Assembly (NCBI GenBank): GCA_018398765.1
Contig: JAHBMJ010000192.1
Span: forward strand, 1 to 30,000
Direction: 5' to 3'
Origin: Chromera velia
Taxonomy: Eukaryota; Sar; Chromeraceae
Length of the DNA: 30,000 bases
A model generated the notes under the pieces. It was not told where the DNA came from and ran no database searches. It saw only the letters and a program-made list of their open reading frames with translations. Below are positions 1 through 11,600 of this stretch, piece by piece; within the stretch, counting starts at the first letter, position 1; each line of letters starts with the position of its first letter. A program made the position numbers and the translations under genes.

Positions 1-3000
1 AATGAGTCAGAGGCATCGGATGCAGATTCGGAGGCCTCCCCTGTAGCTGCCGCTGTAGGGCATTTATCACAGTCAGCTTTTTCTCTTCCTGTTTCTTCTG
101 GTTTCTCCTAGGGTTTCTCTTTTGACGGTTTTGCATGTTTGCTTGATCTGGGTACAAGTGGCACTACGTGCACTCGTGGCTGGCTGAACAAGCATGCTGA
201 AGAGTCAGGGTTGCAATGGACTGAGACTGATTTGCTGACACCTCTTTCCGTTGTTACTGCTTGTCGAACGAAAGTGAGGATGCAGCGCCGTGCCACCATT
301 CCTTGCAAACTAAATGGGCAGCCTGCTGTGTTGAAACCGTCCATCATGGAAACAGAAGCAGTCACCCTTCTACTCATCGGCAATCAGTGTCTCATCAAAC
401 TAGGCGCGCGATTTGACTATCGAACTGGATCCTTGGCACTCCCCTCCACCGTTATCAATTTTCTCCGTGCAGCAAATGATCTATTTTTTCTGCCTCTGGA
501 GATAGACGGAACTTCCCCACCCGAGTCCCCACCTGCTTTGAATTCCCCTTCTGTGTCTCCAGCGGCCATTGCGGTGGACCCTGCATCACCTGTGTCCCCT
601 CCGTTGTCTCCTTCTCCAGTTGTCCTCGCAAATGGGCACCTCCCCGCTCGTTTGAAGGCAGCCAAACAGAAGAAGCAGCATCGAGGAAATCGCACCCAGT
701 CTCGTATTGTGAAAACCCATTCGGGAGAATCCGCTGTCTCTCCCCCCGTTTCATTATCTTGTGACAGTTCTCCAGCCTCCGATCAGCCTCCTTCTCAGCA
801 ACCAAAATCTTCTTTCTTACAGGACCCCCCCCCCATCTCCATCAAAGCCACTGTTGATGAACTCATCCGTGCACATCACGAATGGTTAGGACACGCAGGC
901 ATCGAGGCCACTTGGCGTTCCCTCCGTGCGTCCCTTTCTGACCTTCTTCCCGGTCGCAGCAGCATTTCCCGCCGTGCCGTTCAACGCGCCCTGCTCCCAT
1001 GCATCCGAGGCGGTACGTGTGCGCATGTGAAGCCAAGGCATGGGGGAGACGGCACCCGGGGGTCTTTGACGGTCGATCACCCCGGGCAGCGAGTATGTTG
1101 TGACCTTGTGATAGGGTTGAAAGGGGGGTATTCATTGCACATCCAAGACCAGCATAATGACTGGCTCGCTCAAGAGGTAGTCGAAACAAAAGATTCTGCC
1201 ACAATCCGTGCCGCCTATGATTGTTGGTCCCGCAGTCTGGAGGGTGATCTCACCCCTGAGGTGATGACCGATCACGGGACCGAATTTCAAGGTGATTGGT
1301 GTGAGTGGTTAGCTGAGCGGGAAGCCACAAACCCCTTGACCCCTGTAGGCAGCCACCACTCTCTCGGCAAAACAGAGCGTTCCCATCGTGAGTGGCTCAC
1401 GATTTTGCGGGGCATTCTCAGAGATCGAGGTCTTGACGATTTGCATTGGAAGGAGTTTGCTTCCCTTGCCACAGCCAAATACAATCGTCAGCCTTGAGGA
1501 TCCACTCACAAGAGCCCATTCAAGCGACGCTGGGGTGCCCAGCCACCCAGTCCTCCCATCGACGCCCTGCGTGATCTCCTTCAAACCTCCCGTCGCCCCT
1601 CTGCCGAGACGTCCCCATTCCCCATTGGCTCGTCCGTCCTCTACCATCACCCTGACCATCCCCGCGCTAAGCTTGCACCCTCTATACTTCTGCGACTGTT
1701 CTGCAGCGCATAAGTGAGCATATGTTCCGATTGCGTCTTCCTTCTGGACGGCCCATCCTGTCGCATCGCAGGTGCATCCGTCCCAATGACAGCCCCCACC
1801 CAGACCCTGTCTATATCGTTCCATTGCCGTCGGACTCCCCTTCCGAGCGCCCGGACACATCCATTAGGTCTCCTCACCAGGCGCAGCCACAGCAACCGCA
1901 GCAGTCTTCAGATATACAGTGTCCGTCTGACCAGCCGCCCTCTCCCAAGTTTGACATCACTGATTTTGGTAAAAATGAGCTCATTCTTTGGCAGGACGAG
2001 AACACAGGACGCTGTTTCCTTGGTAGCGTCCGTGCTGTTGACCCTGAAGGTGAGGGACGGGTTGAGGTTCAGGCATGGGGATCACACGGCAAGCAGCCTT
2101 TTGCAAGCCGACGCATGCAGCCTGCATGGTGCCCTCTCAGGGGCCGCCCCAAACTTTTGTACGGTGCGCAAAAACCTTCTGGGTGTGGGCCCGAGCTTTG
2201 CTTTCTGGTTCTAGAAGAGGTTGTTGAGCGAAACATTGTCCTCTCTGCCGAGGGGACTCTCCCCTCCCACCTCTGTGACACTTACCGAAGTGTTCTCCTT
2301 GCAAGCCCAGAAACAGTGTTCCCCACCGATCGGTTGTCTTTCGATTCACTTGCCTCCTCAGCAGCCGCGGCTGCCATCTTCCCTCCCCCCCCCTACCCGA
2401 CTCCAGTTGCAGGTGCGTCTGTTGTGTATTTGTGGAACGAGGACACTGAGGTGGGGCCCAGTGCGTTCCAAGCTGCCACCACTCATATTCCTCTCCCACG
2501 CCGGGGGCTCACAGTAGCACAGCTCGACGGGCGAGCCAAGTCCCGCGCCGCAGAGTTGCAATCACTCACCGACAATGATGCATATAAGCGAGTCCCAATT
2601 ATAGAAGTAGACGCCGAGCATCGCCGCTCTGCTGTGCCCACCCATTTTGTTGACACCGAGAAGCGTGTCAAGGAAGGTTCTTGGAAGTACAAGTCTCGAG
2701 TCGTTGCTGATGGCACTCCTTTTTTCGACCGCCGTGAAGGAGTTACAACGTCCTGCGCTACCGTTTCCCAGTCTGCCATACGCATTGCCCTTGCCATGGC
2801 CTTTGCTCACTCCGACTTTGACCCCCGTGAAATTGTTGTGGCCGATGTGAAAACAGCGTACCTCACGGCTCTCCGTTCCGATTCCCTTTATATCTATCCC
2901 CCAAAAGATCACCCAGACCATGGGAAGTTCCTGTGGCTTCTCAACCGCGCGCTTTACGGGCTTCGCGACTCTGGAAATTTGTGGGACCGCTCTCACAACA

Positions 3001-4200
3001 AGACGCTCGCAGCAGCAGGGTGGGTGCCTTCCTCTGTTCGAGGAATGTGGTGGAAATGGACGGGTAAGCCTGAGGCCCCCACTTCCCGTCTCCTTGGTAT
3101 CCTTCCCACGTTTGTTGACGACTTTGCCATCCTGCCTATTGGTCGGTCTGCAGTTCAGCTAGCATGCGAGATTGCAGCCAAAAGAAGTTACCAGATAAAG
3201 ATCACCAAACCCAAGAACGGAACCCTCCGCTGGGCAGGGGTGGATTTCAATGTGTCACGGGACTCTGTGCACATCCACCAAACCAAGTACCTCCTGTCTC
3301 TTCCCCTCCCTGAGGGTATGGGGGATTCTGCAGATTCTTCTGCTTCCATTCCCTCTTCCATCCCTACTCCCCCTCCTGATTTGTTCCCCCTCCCCCCATC
3401 GTCTCGCGAGCTTCCCTCTGAACCGCCCCGTCTCTTGACAGCCCAGGAAGGAAAAGCCTTTCGTGAAAGGTTGGGGTGTCTTTCGTGGGTTGCATAAGAC
3501 ACTCGCCCCAACTTGTCACAAGGGTGCAATCAACTAAGCCGTCATTCCTCCGCTCCCACTCACGCCGACGCTGATTATCTCCTTTCCCTTCTCCGTTATG
3601 CCCCCCGCATCCTCCGTATCTCTCGCTCTGACGTCCCTTCCATATCATCCCCCCTCTCCACTAAGTCATGGAGCGATGCCGCATTGGGGTCTGCCAGTAA
3701 TACGCATCCACAGTCTGGGTGGCTCTTCACTTTGAAGTCTGCCATCCTACACTGGCGGGCATTTTCCCAAAAGCGAGTCGCCCGGTCTTCCACCCGAGCT
3801 GAACTCTACGTTGCTCATGACCTTGTTGATTTCTTAGAGTGTCTTTTGCCTGTCTTGAGGTGCGTCTGGAAAGCGGGAGTCACGGCTGAAGTGGGGGTAA
3901 ACTCCAATGACTTGCTGAAGCTGGTTTCCAGTGAGATGCCCCATCCGACCGAGCGTGCCCTCCAATCCGTCATAGAGTCACTTCAGCTCTGCATCATCGA
4001 AAAATCGCCCTGCACACTCGTTCTGCACACCCTTTCCCTCTGTGATGCGCTGGATGAAGCTTCTATCCGCCTTTCGTTCGTCCCTTCCCATTCCAATGTG
4101 GCTGACCCCTTGACAAAGCCAATGTCCATTGAGCTTTTACTTCTTTTTTTCACTTCTCACTCCTCTCCTTCTCTCACGTCGACCCTATCTCCGATTGCCC

Positions 4201-4235
<35 letters not shown>

Positions 4236-4249
4236 AAGAAAGGAATGCA
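1..4249 (+). mobile_element. Ty1/Copia LTR retroelement, internal region (fossil, 5' part outside window)
   Basis: Translated fragments show the Copia order of parts. A retropepsin-like protease lies near 140-440 (DLGTSGTT, later LLIGN). A pre-integrase motif lies near 860-960 (HHEWLGH). The integrase core lies near 1090-1480 (CCDLV, TDHGTEF and KTERSH, matching the D, D and E positions). Reverse transcriptase lies near 2640-3270 (DVKTAYL, FVDDFAI) and RNase H near 3650-4130 (SWSDAALG, SSTRAEL, ending NVADPLTKPM). Integrase before reverse transcriptase defines Ty1/Copia rather than Gypsy. The coding region is broken, with about two or three interruptions, so I treat it as a fossil. The recognisable motifs suggest a fairly recent insertion. 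Gag and the 5' LTR lie upstream of the window. It points the same way as the coiled-coil gene and towards the 3' end of the minus-strand gene. Confidence 0.93.
4203..4249 (+). other. A-run and purine tract between the Copia coding region and its putative 3' LTR
   Basis: About 30 consecutive A bases are followed by GAAAGAAAGGAA, directly after the RNase H region and before a unit starting with TG. In LTR elements a polypurine tract at this place primes plus-strand DNA synthesis, and that is the likely role here. The length of the A-run is unusual and may have grown by slippage. A poly(A) tail from a reverse-copied transcript is the alternative, but the LTR-like unit that follows makes this less likely. 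Confidence 0.55.
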
Positions 4250-4675
4250 TGTAATCAGCCACTTATAGAGAGGAGGCAGGCGTGCATTGGTTGGCCCGAC
4301 TTGGCCGGTCCCGTGCTGCTGCGTTGCCTATCGGTGTGGCGCGGCTTGAGATATTACAGAGACGGAGAAAATATATGCGTCAATCCATGTTGTGAAATTG
4401 CTCAGTGAAATGCTCAGGATGATTCGATGGAACAACTATCAATCGATGAGAGCAGAAGCCGGACAAACATCTTGCATTATTATTCCTATATAGAGAACCG
4501 TGTAAGTGACTAGACTAATGTCCTTAACTGGACCATTCTAGTTCTCTTCATTATTTTCTCCGTCTCCGTAATATCTCAAGCCGCGCCGCATCGATAGGCA
4601 ACGCAGCAGCACGGGACCGGCCAAGTCGGGCCGACCAATGCACGCCCGCCTCCTTTCTATAAGTGGCTGATTACA
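4250..4675 (+). repeat. Putative 3' LTR made largely of a ~124-bp inverted repeat
   Basis: The unit begins TGTAATCAGCC and ends GGCTGATTACA, so it has the TG...CA ends expected of an LTR and lies straight after the purine tract. The left arm (about 4250-4373) and right arm (about 4552-4675) are near-perfect reverse complements with only a few mismatches. They enclose a loop of roughly 180 bp containing CTATATAGAG, a possible TATA-like core. LTRs normally carry only short terminal inverted repeats, so this arm length is odd. The alternative is a foldback or MITE element inserted at the end of the retroelement. I see no clear target-site duplication next to the unit, which favours the LTR reading because the matching copy would lie outside the window. 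Confidence 0.6.
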
Positions 4676-5493
4676 CTAAGTAATTAAGTCATGGTAAACA
4701 ATCTCTTTAAAAAAAAAAAAAAAACTTTTACCTTATGGTTACCCTAGGGGAACTTACCGATGGTTACCCAATTAAACTCTGGACTAAGGGGCCACGTACG
4801 ACATCTCTTCTTATCCTAGACGTATCACACATACCAAAAAGTAAACCAAAATGGGCTTTAATTATTTTTTTTTTCTGTGCAGCACTTAGACAACAGTTAT
4901 GAAACATTAAAACGACTGTGACACTACAGTTACACAACACTTGAACAACAGTTGTTTGTCACCTAACATCGTCGGCAAAACAAAAACAAAAACGAGAATT
5001 AATTGGCATTATTATTTTTTTTTTGCCGTGATACTCCTAGTTCTCATCATGTAGCATTCATCATTTTTGAATTCAAACAACAGAATATTAAAATTGTTAT
5101 TTAAATTTGGTTGAAACCAGTCAAGCAATTCATTCAAGCAAAATTGAAGAAAATCTACACTGAATCACAACAAATTTTCTACATACTCATCAATCCAATC
5201 ACCTCTCTCTCTCTTTGTCTCTCTCTCTCTCTCTCGCGCGCGCGCTTTGTGTGTGTGTGTGTGTGTGTGTGTGTGGCAAAGAGAGAGACGGAGAGAGACA
5301 AGGGGGGAGGCGAGACACAGCAAAAAACAAATAAAAAAACTGGGGGAGAGAGAAACGGGGACAGACAATCACGAATAAAGTACAAGCGTACAATGTCCGC
5401 TCTCTCTTCTTACAACCCCACAAAATATATCTCAGCCCGCCTGCGTTTGTCATGCAGGAGAAAGCTTTGGTACACCCATGCCCCGGAGAGGCC
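4676..5493. other. Intergenic DNA: AT-rich repeat remnant and compound CT/GC/GT microsatellite
   Basis: No gene is supported here. Around 4840-5030 there are A/T runs and sequence rich in CAACAGTTG-like words. A similar stretch on the opposite strand lies near 25925-26090, suggesting one dispersed repeat family. From 5203 to 5275 a (CT)n, (GC)n, (GT)n compound microsatellite is followed by GA-rich DNA. The last part probably contains the 3' UTR of the minus-strand gene that stops at 5494, but I could not fix a polyadenylation site. Confidence 0.5.
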
Positions 5494-5566
5494 TTAGAGA
5501 ACTCCTGTCTTTGCCGCTTGTCGTACCTCCTCATCTCTGTCGCTGAGAGACGTCCCGAGGCTGCAA

Positions 5567-5600
<34 letters not shown>

Positions 5601-8600
5601 ACACACGAGGGAGAGAAGAGAGAAAAGCCGGGCGGAGGGAGCTGGTTGATCTTGTAAGCCGGGTATCTGAGCAAAAAATAAAGAGAAAGGAAGGAAGTAA
5701 AGCTCCACAGATCACCGAACGAAAAGAGAGCGGGGGCAGATCGAAGCAGTTAATTCGTACAGAGAGCGAATCGAGAACCACATAACAGACCTGCTCCTGC
5801 AAAAGAATCAGGATGGCAAAAAGAGAAAGAAAAGAGGCGACTGACGGGACAGGTGCCATTTTGTCTCCCCACGTGGTCTCACTTCCGTATCCTTTAGAAT
5901 CTTCTCCCTGTACCCCGACTCCCACTTGCCCTTTGCTGTTGGACCCCCAGCAATAAACGAGGCCACCCTGGCCGTAATTAATAGCTCTTTCACGCTGTCT
6001 GCGCTGCTGAAAAGGCAGAGAATGTACTGCCGATGCGGTGGGATCCAGGTCTCTGTCCCATGTGCGCAAGGACGCGAAGGTCAAGCCCTCATCAGGCACT
6101 TTGTTGGGATTCTTCACAAAGTATCGACTCCAATTACGAACCCTCCCCCCTTGCATGCCTAGATTAAGGGGGTCAGACGCAAACGAGCTGGTCAAATGAA
6201 CAATGGTGCACGAGTGGGAGTCTCCAGATGTCAGGGAGACAGGGGAAGGGGGGAGAACGTCCTTGCAGTGGCATTCTAGGGCTCCTGCTTCTCCATCCCA
6301 ATCACCATTCCTCGTTGTCGGATAGTTTTTCCGTCTCTGTAACGGTCCTCGGAGGTTACCCGTTCCCTCTAAGTCTGCCAACATGTACCCCCTCCCCAGA
6401 GTCACGGCCCACATGTGCGCCCAACACCCTTCTGCTATGCGGTAGGACACGATCCGCTTTTCCCAATTAGGCGGGCGCCCTGCTTGGTCCGGTCTGAAGG
6501 TGTTTGTCAGGGGGACGTCTTTGAGATTCTTGGAGAATCCCTGAGGCACACACAACTCGTGCCCGAGCATTTCCTCTGCGTCATAAAAGCAACACCCTCT
6601 CTTAAAATTTCTCCTCGACTCCTGCCGACTAGCATAGAAGTAAGTATACGGAGTCCTCAGAAGAGACGCACCCTGACAGTGACAGTTGATCCACCAGGGA
6701 ATGATCTCAAGTCTGTCCAGAATTTCCTGATCTACCTTCTGGTTGGCGTATCCTGAGTTGGTGCGGGGGATCACCACCCACCCCTCTCTTTGTAATTGTT
6801 GATCCCACCCTCCCACCTCTGCAACACATCCGTCCGGCACTCGAACGGAGAACATTTTTTCCAGCTCTACGGTGGTGGGCCTGTTCGGGTCTAGAACGGA
6901 TGAGGTGGTGGTGCAGTATTGTTCGTTTGTCACAGCCGACACGAGACAACAGCCAACAGGCGCACTAGACAGACTGTCCGCCCCCCATTGCCATTTGGAA
7001 ATGATGGCAGGGGCCAAAACAGTGGAAGAGCGGCCTTTGCCAAAGAAAACCCTTCCCATGGCATCTGAAGCTGAGCGTTTCTGGGTACGGAGCCTGCCTG
7101 ACTGAGACAAATCTCCGCGCCCCCAGCATTGCGTCTGGCCGACGTCAATATCCTCGGGCCCGTCTCCATCCCCGTTTCTCCATTTTTCCCATATGTCCCA
7201 TTCATATACCATCGGATTTGCCCATTGGCGCTTTTCCCCAAAGGATCCCTTCAGCTGAGCATCTTTAGTCGGACTGGAGAATGCCACTACAAAGTCTCGG
7301 AGAAGGCGAGCGTAGTTCTCAAACCGCGCGGGAATGCCCGAGACCCTCTGGTAGGTATCCGTGTTCCGGATCGGGATCGTCGTGGCACAGGTAAATCCGT
7401 TGCCCGCAGTGATTGCGATAGGGTCTCTGCCCGCTCCCGCTTGGACTCCTGTTGAGGATGGATGTCGATGAAGAGAAGGAATGACAGTGAATTAATTGTA
7501 GTGCTCTATAACGTCTTCTTTTTTCTTTTTGAAGGGAAGCGATCACCTGAGTGAGCTTGAAGGGAGTGAAGAAAAAAAGATGGGAAAAGCCTAAGTTTGA
7601 GAAGAGGCTGGTGGGGTCAGGCTGGACCGAAGAAAGCAAGAAGGGGCAGAAGGAAGGAAGGACATGAAGGAGGGCGTTAGACACTCACTTGCGCGCCCGC
7701 ACACACACACACACACACACACATACACACACACGCACACGCACACGCACACGCACACGCACACGCACACATACACACAGAAGCATAGTCTCTTCTTCCT
7801 CGGAGAGGGAGGGACAGTTTTTGTCGGAGAAGCTCATAAGTACAAGACGGACAGACGACGGCAGAACAGGAACAGACTCACGTGGGTATGCCGCCTCAGA
7901 GGTGTCCCATGCTGCCGAGGGGAGGGCAGTGAAAAAGGAAAGGAAGGTTGGTGAATTAAATGTTGATGGTGAATGTTCATGTATAGGCATGCGTCTTGAA
8001 CCGCAAAAGGTCATGCAGTCAGGGATGGAAAGATTGATTGAGTCGAGAAAAAAGCGGAAACCTTCCCTCTTGAGACGAAAGCGTCGAATTTCGGTTTCCT
8101 GAAAAAGAGATCCGCAAAGCCACCGAGACTCAGACAGAGAAGCAGAAAATAACTGGACAAGAAGCGTATCGATCGAGAGAGAAATTCGCGCTTTTAAGTG
8201 TGAAGATACGCGCCAAGCTCTTTTTCGAAGGATGTGATAACTCATTTTGTCTCCCTCCTTCTCTTGCTTCTTCCTTCCTTCCTTCCTGCCTGCCTGCCTG
8301 CCTGCCAGCCTGCCTGCCTTCCTTCCTTTCTTCTCTCTCTGTGTACTCACGTGAGTGGCCGAGCTGTCCGTAATTTGTGGCGTCCTGCTTTGCCCCCCAG
8401 CAATAAATTGCTGAGGGCTTGAGTTGTTTGTACTTGGCGTATGCGAGTTCTCTGTCTTCGTAGTCCGGCGCTCTCCTCGGATAGTTTGCAGGGGTGATCA
8501 CAATACAACTATGGTCGGACCCCGCAGTCAGCCCCGTGATGGCGTCATGATGCTTGATGAATTTCGACAGCATCAACTGTTGCGGGGGGTACCGAGGCCA

Positions 8601-11600
8601 AGTCTGAGTGTCGATACCTTCATGGTCCCCCAGAACCTGTCCGTATCTGTTGTCGCCCCAACAGAACACGTGCTCCTTGTTTAGGGCATCTCGGTAAACT
8701 GCGCAGGTGTGATCGCTCCCTGCGGCTAGGCCCACAGGCTCCCACAGATTACAGCACGCACACGGGGAGTGACTGAAGAGGCAGCCGTCACCCGGCCTGA
8801 CGGCAAGCATCACAGCTGCATGCATGCAGGAAATCAGGCAGGAAGGAACGCAGGCAGGCAGGCAGGCAGGAAGGCAGGCAGGGAGGCAAGGAATGTGCAT
8901 TCAAAGAATCACAAAGCTTGCGAATCAACAAAGAAGAGTCAAAAGAAAACCAAGTGACAGAAGAAGAACCCAAAAAAGACCGCTCGTTTGCATCCTTCAA
9001 AGCTCTTTTTCTGATTCTGTGACGCCACTGGTCACCATACCCACAAACCTAGACAGCTGAATCGAGGCACATACTGTAGGATTCCTGCCCTTAATTTTGC
9101 GAGAGACACATCTCCAATCTGTGAGAAAGTGCACATCTCTCTTTCGGATCGCTGTTGCTTTCCCTTCCTTTTTGTTTCACTCCCTACTCACTTGTTGAGT
9201 ATCTGGCATCATCAGGTCCCCCCACAGGGTACCATCTAAAGGCGGGGTTGACGCTCTGGGCGGACATGGCAGTGTGGCCTATGTGGGTGATGTGGGGCAT
9301 GTCGATGCCCAGCTGTCCTCTGCTGTTGTCTCCGAAGCAGAAGATGCGATGAGGGTACGTCATGATTGCACACACGTGGGCGCGTCCAACGGCAACGGGC
9401 TGAAGAGGGGCGTCTCGGTCCATAATCTTCACTCGGCCTGCATGCGGCCGGTCGGTTGGTCAATCGATCCATACATCAACATAGGAAGAGAAGAGAAGAG
9501 AAGAGAAGAGAAAAGGCGTCTGTGCAGTCGAAAGATGATGGAGGTCAGGAAGGAAGGAAGGAAAAGGTTCACTGTACTGAATGGGGGCAGTTAGAGAGGA
9601 GAGGAGTGCTGCCAAAAAATGGAAAAACTTGACGCAACGCAAAAAGGTGCAAAAGCTGTTGAAAAATAAAATAAAAATAAACTCCGGATTCAGGGAAAGC
9701 ATTGTATGGATCATGAAACGGCTCGCAAAGGAAAAAGGAATGTTTTTGTGCCGTGAGATGGACCGCAGAGTCATGCGCGTGAATGACAATAAAAAGGCAG
9801 AAAGCGAGCACGTAGAGGATGAATTGCGATTCGATCCGCCTGCTTTTGAGGCAAAGTAACAATGGAATTTCCACTCAATCTGGCAAAGGGCGGTATCACT
9901 CACTTTGCGTCTCAGTAGAACTACTCTAAATAACTGTGGGCTGACTCTCGGGGTATGGCATCTTTGAGTAGGGCAGATTCCACATCATTCTGTCGGCCTG
10001 CTGTCCAGCTCCCCATCCGGTGCTGTTCCCCTTGAAATGCCCCAGTTGGCCCATATCATTTCTCCCCCAGCACTTCAACAAGCCAGAGACCATTAGCACA
10101 CAAGTGAATCGGTATCCGGCATACACCCTGTAGGGCAGGTCCTGATTCACTGCATGCAATATTAATAGAAAAAGAATTTCCGTACTGAAAAACGGTCTCT
10201 GCGCATATTAAGAATTAGCAGGGTGCTCGCAGAAAGACCGCGCTTTCACTCTTCAGATTCTTTGCCGGCTCAAAACTCAAATTGGTTCCAACAAAGCCAG
10301 GAGATGATCAAAGGACGGAAAGATTGCCCTTCGCATCCCCTCTTTCAAAAATTCGCTCCACACGATGGTTGGACATCAAATAAGAAAAACACTCTCTGCC
10401 TCTCCCTTTGGAAGATCGAACCCGAGCGCCATGGAGACTTGAAGAGTCTCTGAATCGTTGACCGACATATTTCATTGGGAGTCGGTGAACAAAACATGGG
10501 GGCAAAAAAAAAAGAGGTCGGGACAGAACGGACCTGTAGGGATGAATCTTTCATCCTCACTCTGGGGTTCATGGGGCATGCGCCACTGCTCCCACTTGTG
10601 CTCCCATTCAATTTTGTTGTCCCTGCCGGGTCGCCTCAGGCCTGGCCGAAGCGCTGCGGGGAAAAAGAGAGGGGGGGGAGCAGAAAAACGGCATTTTCAT
10701 CACGCAGTCAGAAGACAGAAGGAAAAGCAACTTCTCGTTGGAGAATGATCAAACGAGTGCATTGTTTTGAGAAGAATATTAATTCTTCTCTGTCAGCAGG
10801 CTACGGCAGAGAACAGAACGAGAAGAATGCTTTCGGGAGAGAGATAGAGCTGCCACATACTGAGAACGTATGTATGGACTAATGATGTTGCGTTCGCTGG
10901 TCTTGCTGTACGTGTCTGCAGTGGTGCCCTTTCTTTGTGCCCTTCACACCATCCTCGTCCGTGCATGCGCACCAGGCGAAATGCATATTTAGAGCTTGAT
11001 GGTCTTTTTTTTATCCCGACAATAGACTCACTGACTGACTTGGCCCCAGGTTGACGAATGGCACTTCCTCCATGGCTGGCCACAATGGGTCGGTGCTGTC
11101 AATGCCCAGCTGGCCTTCGCTGTTGTCCCCCCAGCACTTCACTTGGCCTGCAGAGATCGGGAGGTCAAGTGGAAGAACTAAGCAGAGAAAGAGAGGAAGG
11201 ACAAACAACGCTTACAGGAACCTGAAGGTAGGCTTTTCGGTTCTTTTAGAAGACATGCGCCACGAAGCAGGGAAGGAGCACCCATCCCAGGACGTGCTCG
11301 CTCTTCGCAGCTGAGCAGACAGGGGGACGACTCGCGAATGAATCCCCTCTCTTCCTCTTCTCTTTGATGGCACAGCGAAAAAATGCGGAAACAAGAGCAG
11401 GCTACAAGCTTTCGAAAGCAAAAAAAAAAGCGAGAGTCATAGCGAGCAAAAAGAAAAGCCCACAGTGACACAAAACCAAGAGAGTCGAATCGTCTGACCG
11501 ATGTCGAGCACCGCACACGAGTGATCCCATCCCGCGGCCACATGGTACGCTCCTGCTCACGTAGCGATTGCATGAACAGAGAGAGGGACACAGGACGAAT

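Larger units (their letters stand above)
5494..11552 (-). other. RCC1-like beta-propeller, about 7-8 repeats (exons 18-26)
   Basis: RCC1 blades show a G-x-x-H-x-C strand followed by CWG-x-N-x-x-GQLG. I see AAGWDHSCAV with KCWGDNSEGQLG (exons 18-19), AGYRFTCV with KCWGRNDMGQLG (exon 21), VGRAHVCAI with FCFGDNSRGQLG (exon 22), AAGSDHTCAV with FCWGDNRYGQV and TAGSDHSCIV with YCWGAKQ...YGQLG (exon 23), and in exon 25 TAGNGFTCA with QCWGRG, a weaker central blade, and TSGDSHSC with YCWGSNSKGQVG. The Cys pairs fit disulfides in an exported propeller; most RCC1 proteins are nuclear or cytosolic. Exon 25 is very long (1603 nt) and has large insertions between blades. The short last exon adds a charged C-terminus ending TGVL. 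Confidence 0.82.

Noticed and set aside
4203-4233. The 30-base A-run as the tail of a processed cDNA copy
   Set aside because: It leads into a purine tract and a TG...CA unit, as expected for the 3' end of an LTR element.
5111-5708. Overlapping open frames on both strands with Thr-His, Val-Cys or Arg-Glu runs
   Set aside because: They arise from CT, GT and CA microsatellites, which lack stops in several frames.
7664-8102. Plus-strand frames of Thr-His and Thr-Arg repeats
   Set aside because: They are read-through of the CA/GCACAC microsatellite and lie over an intron and exon 24 of the minus-strand gene.
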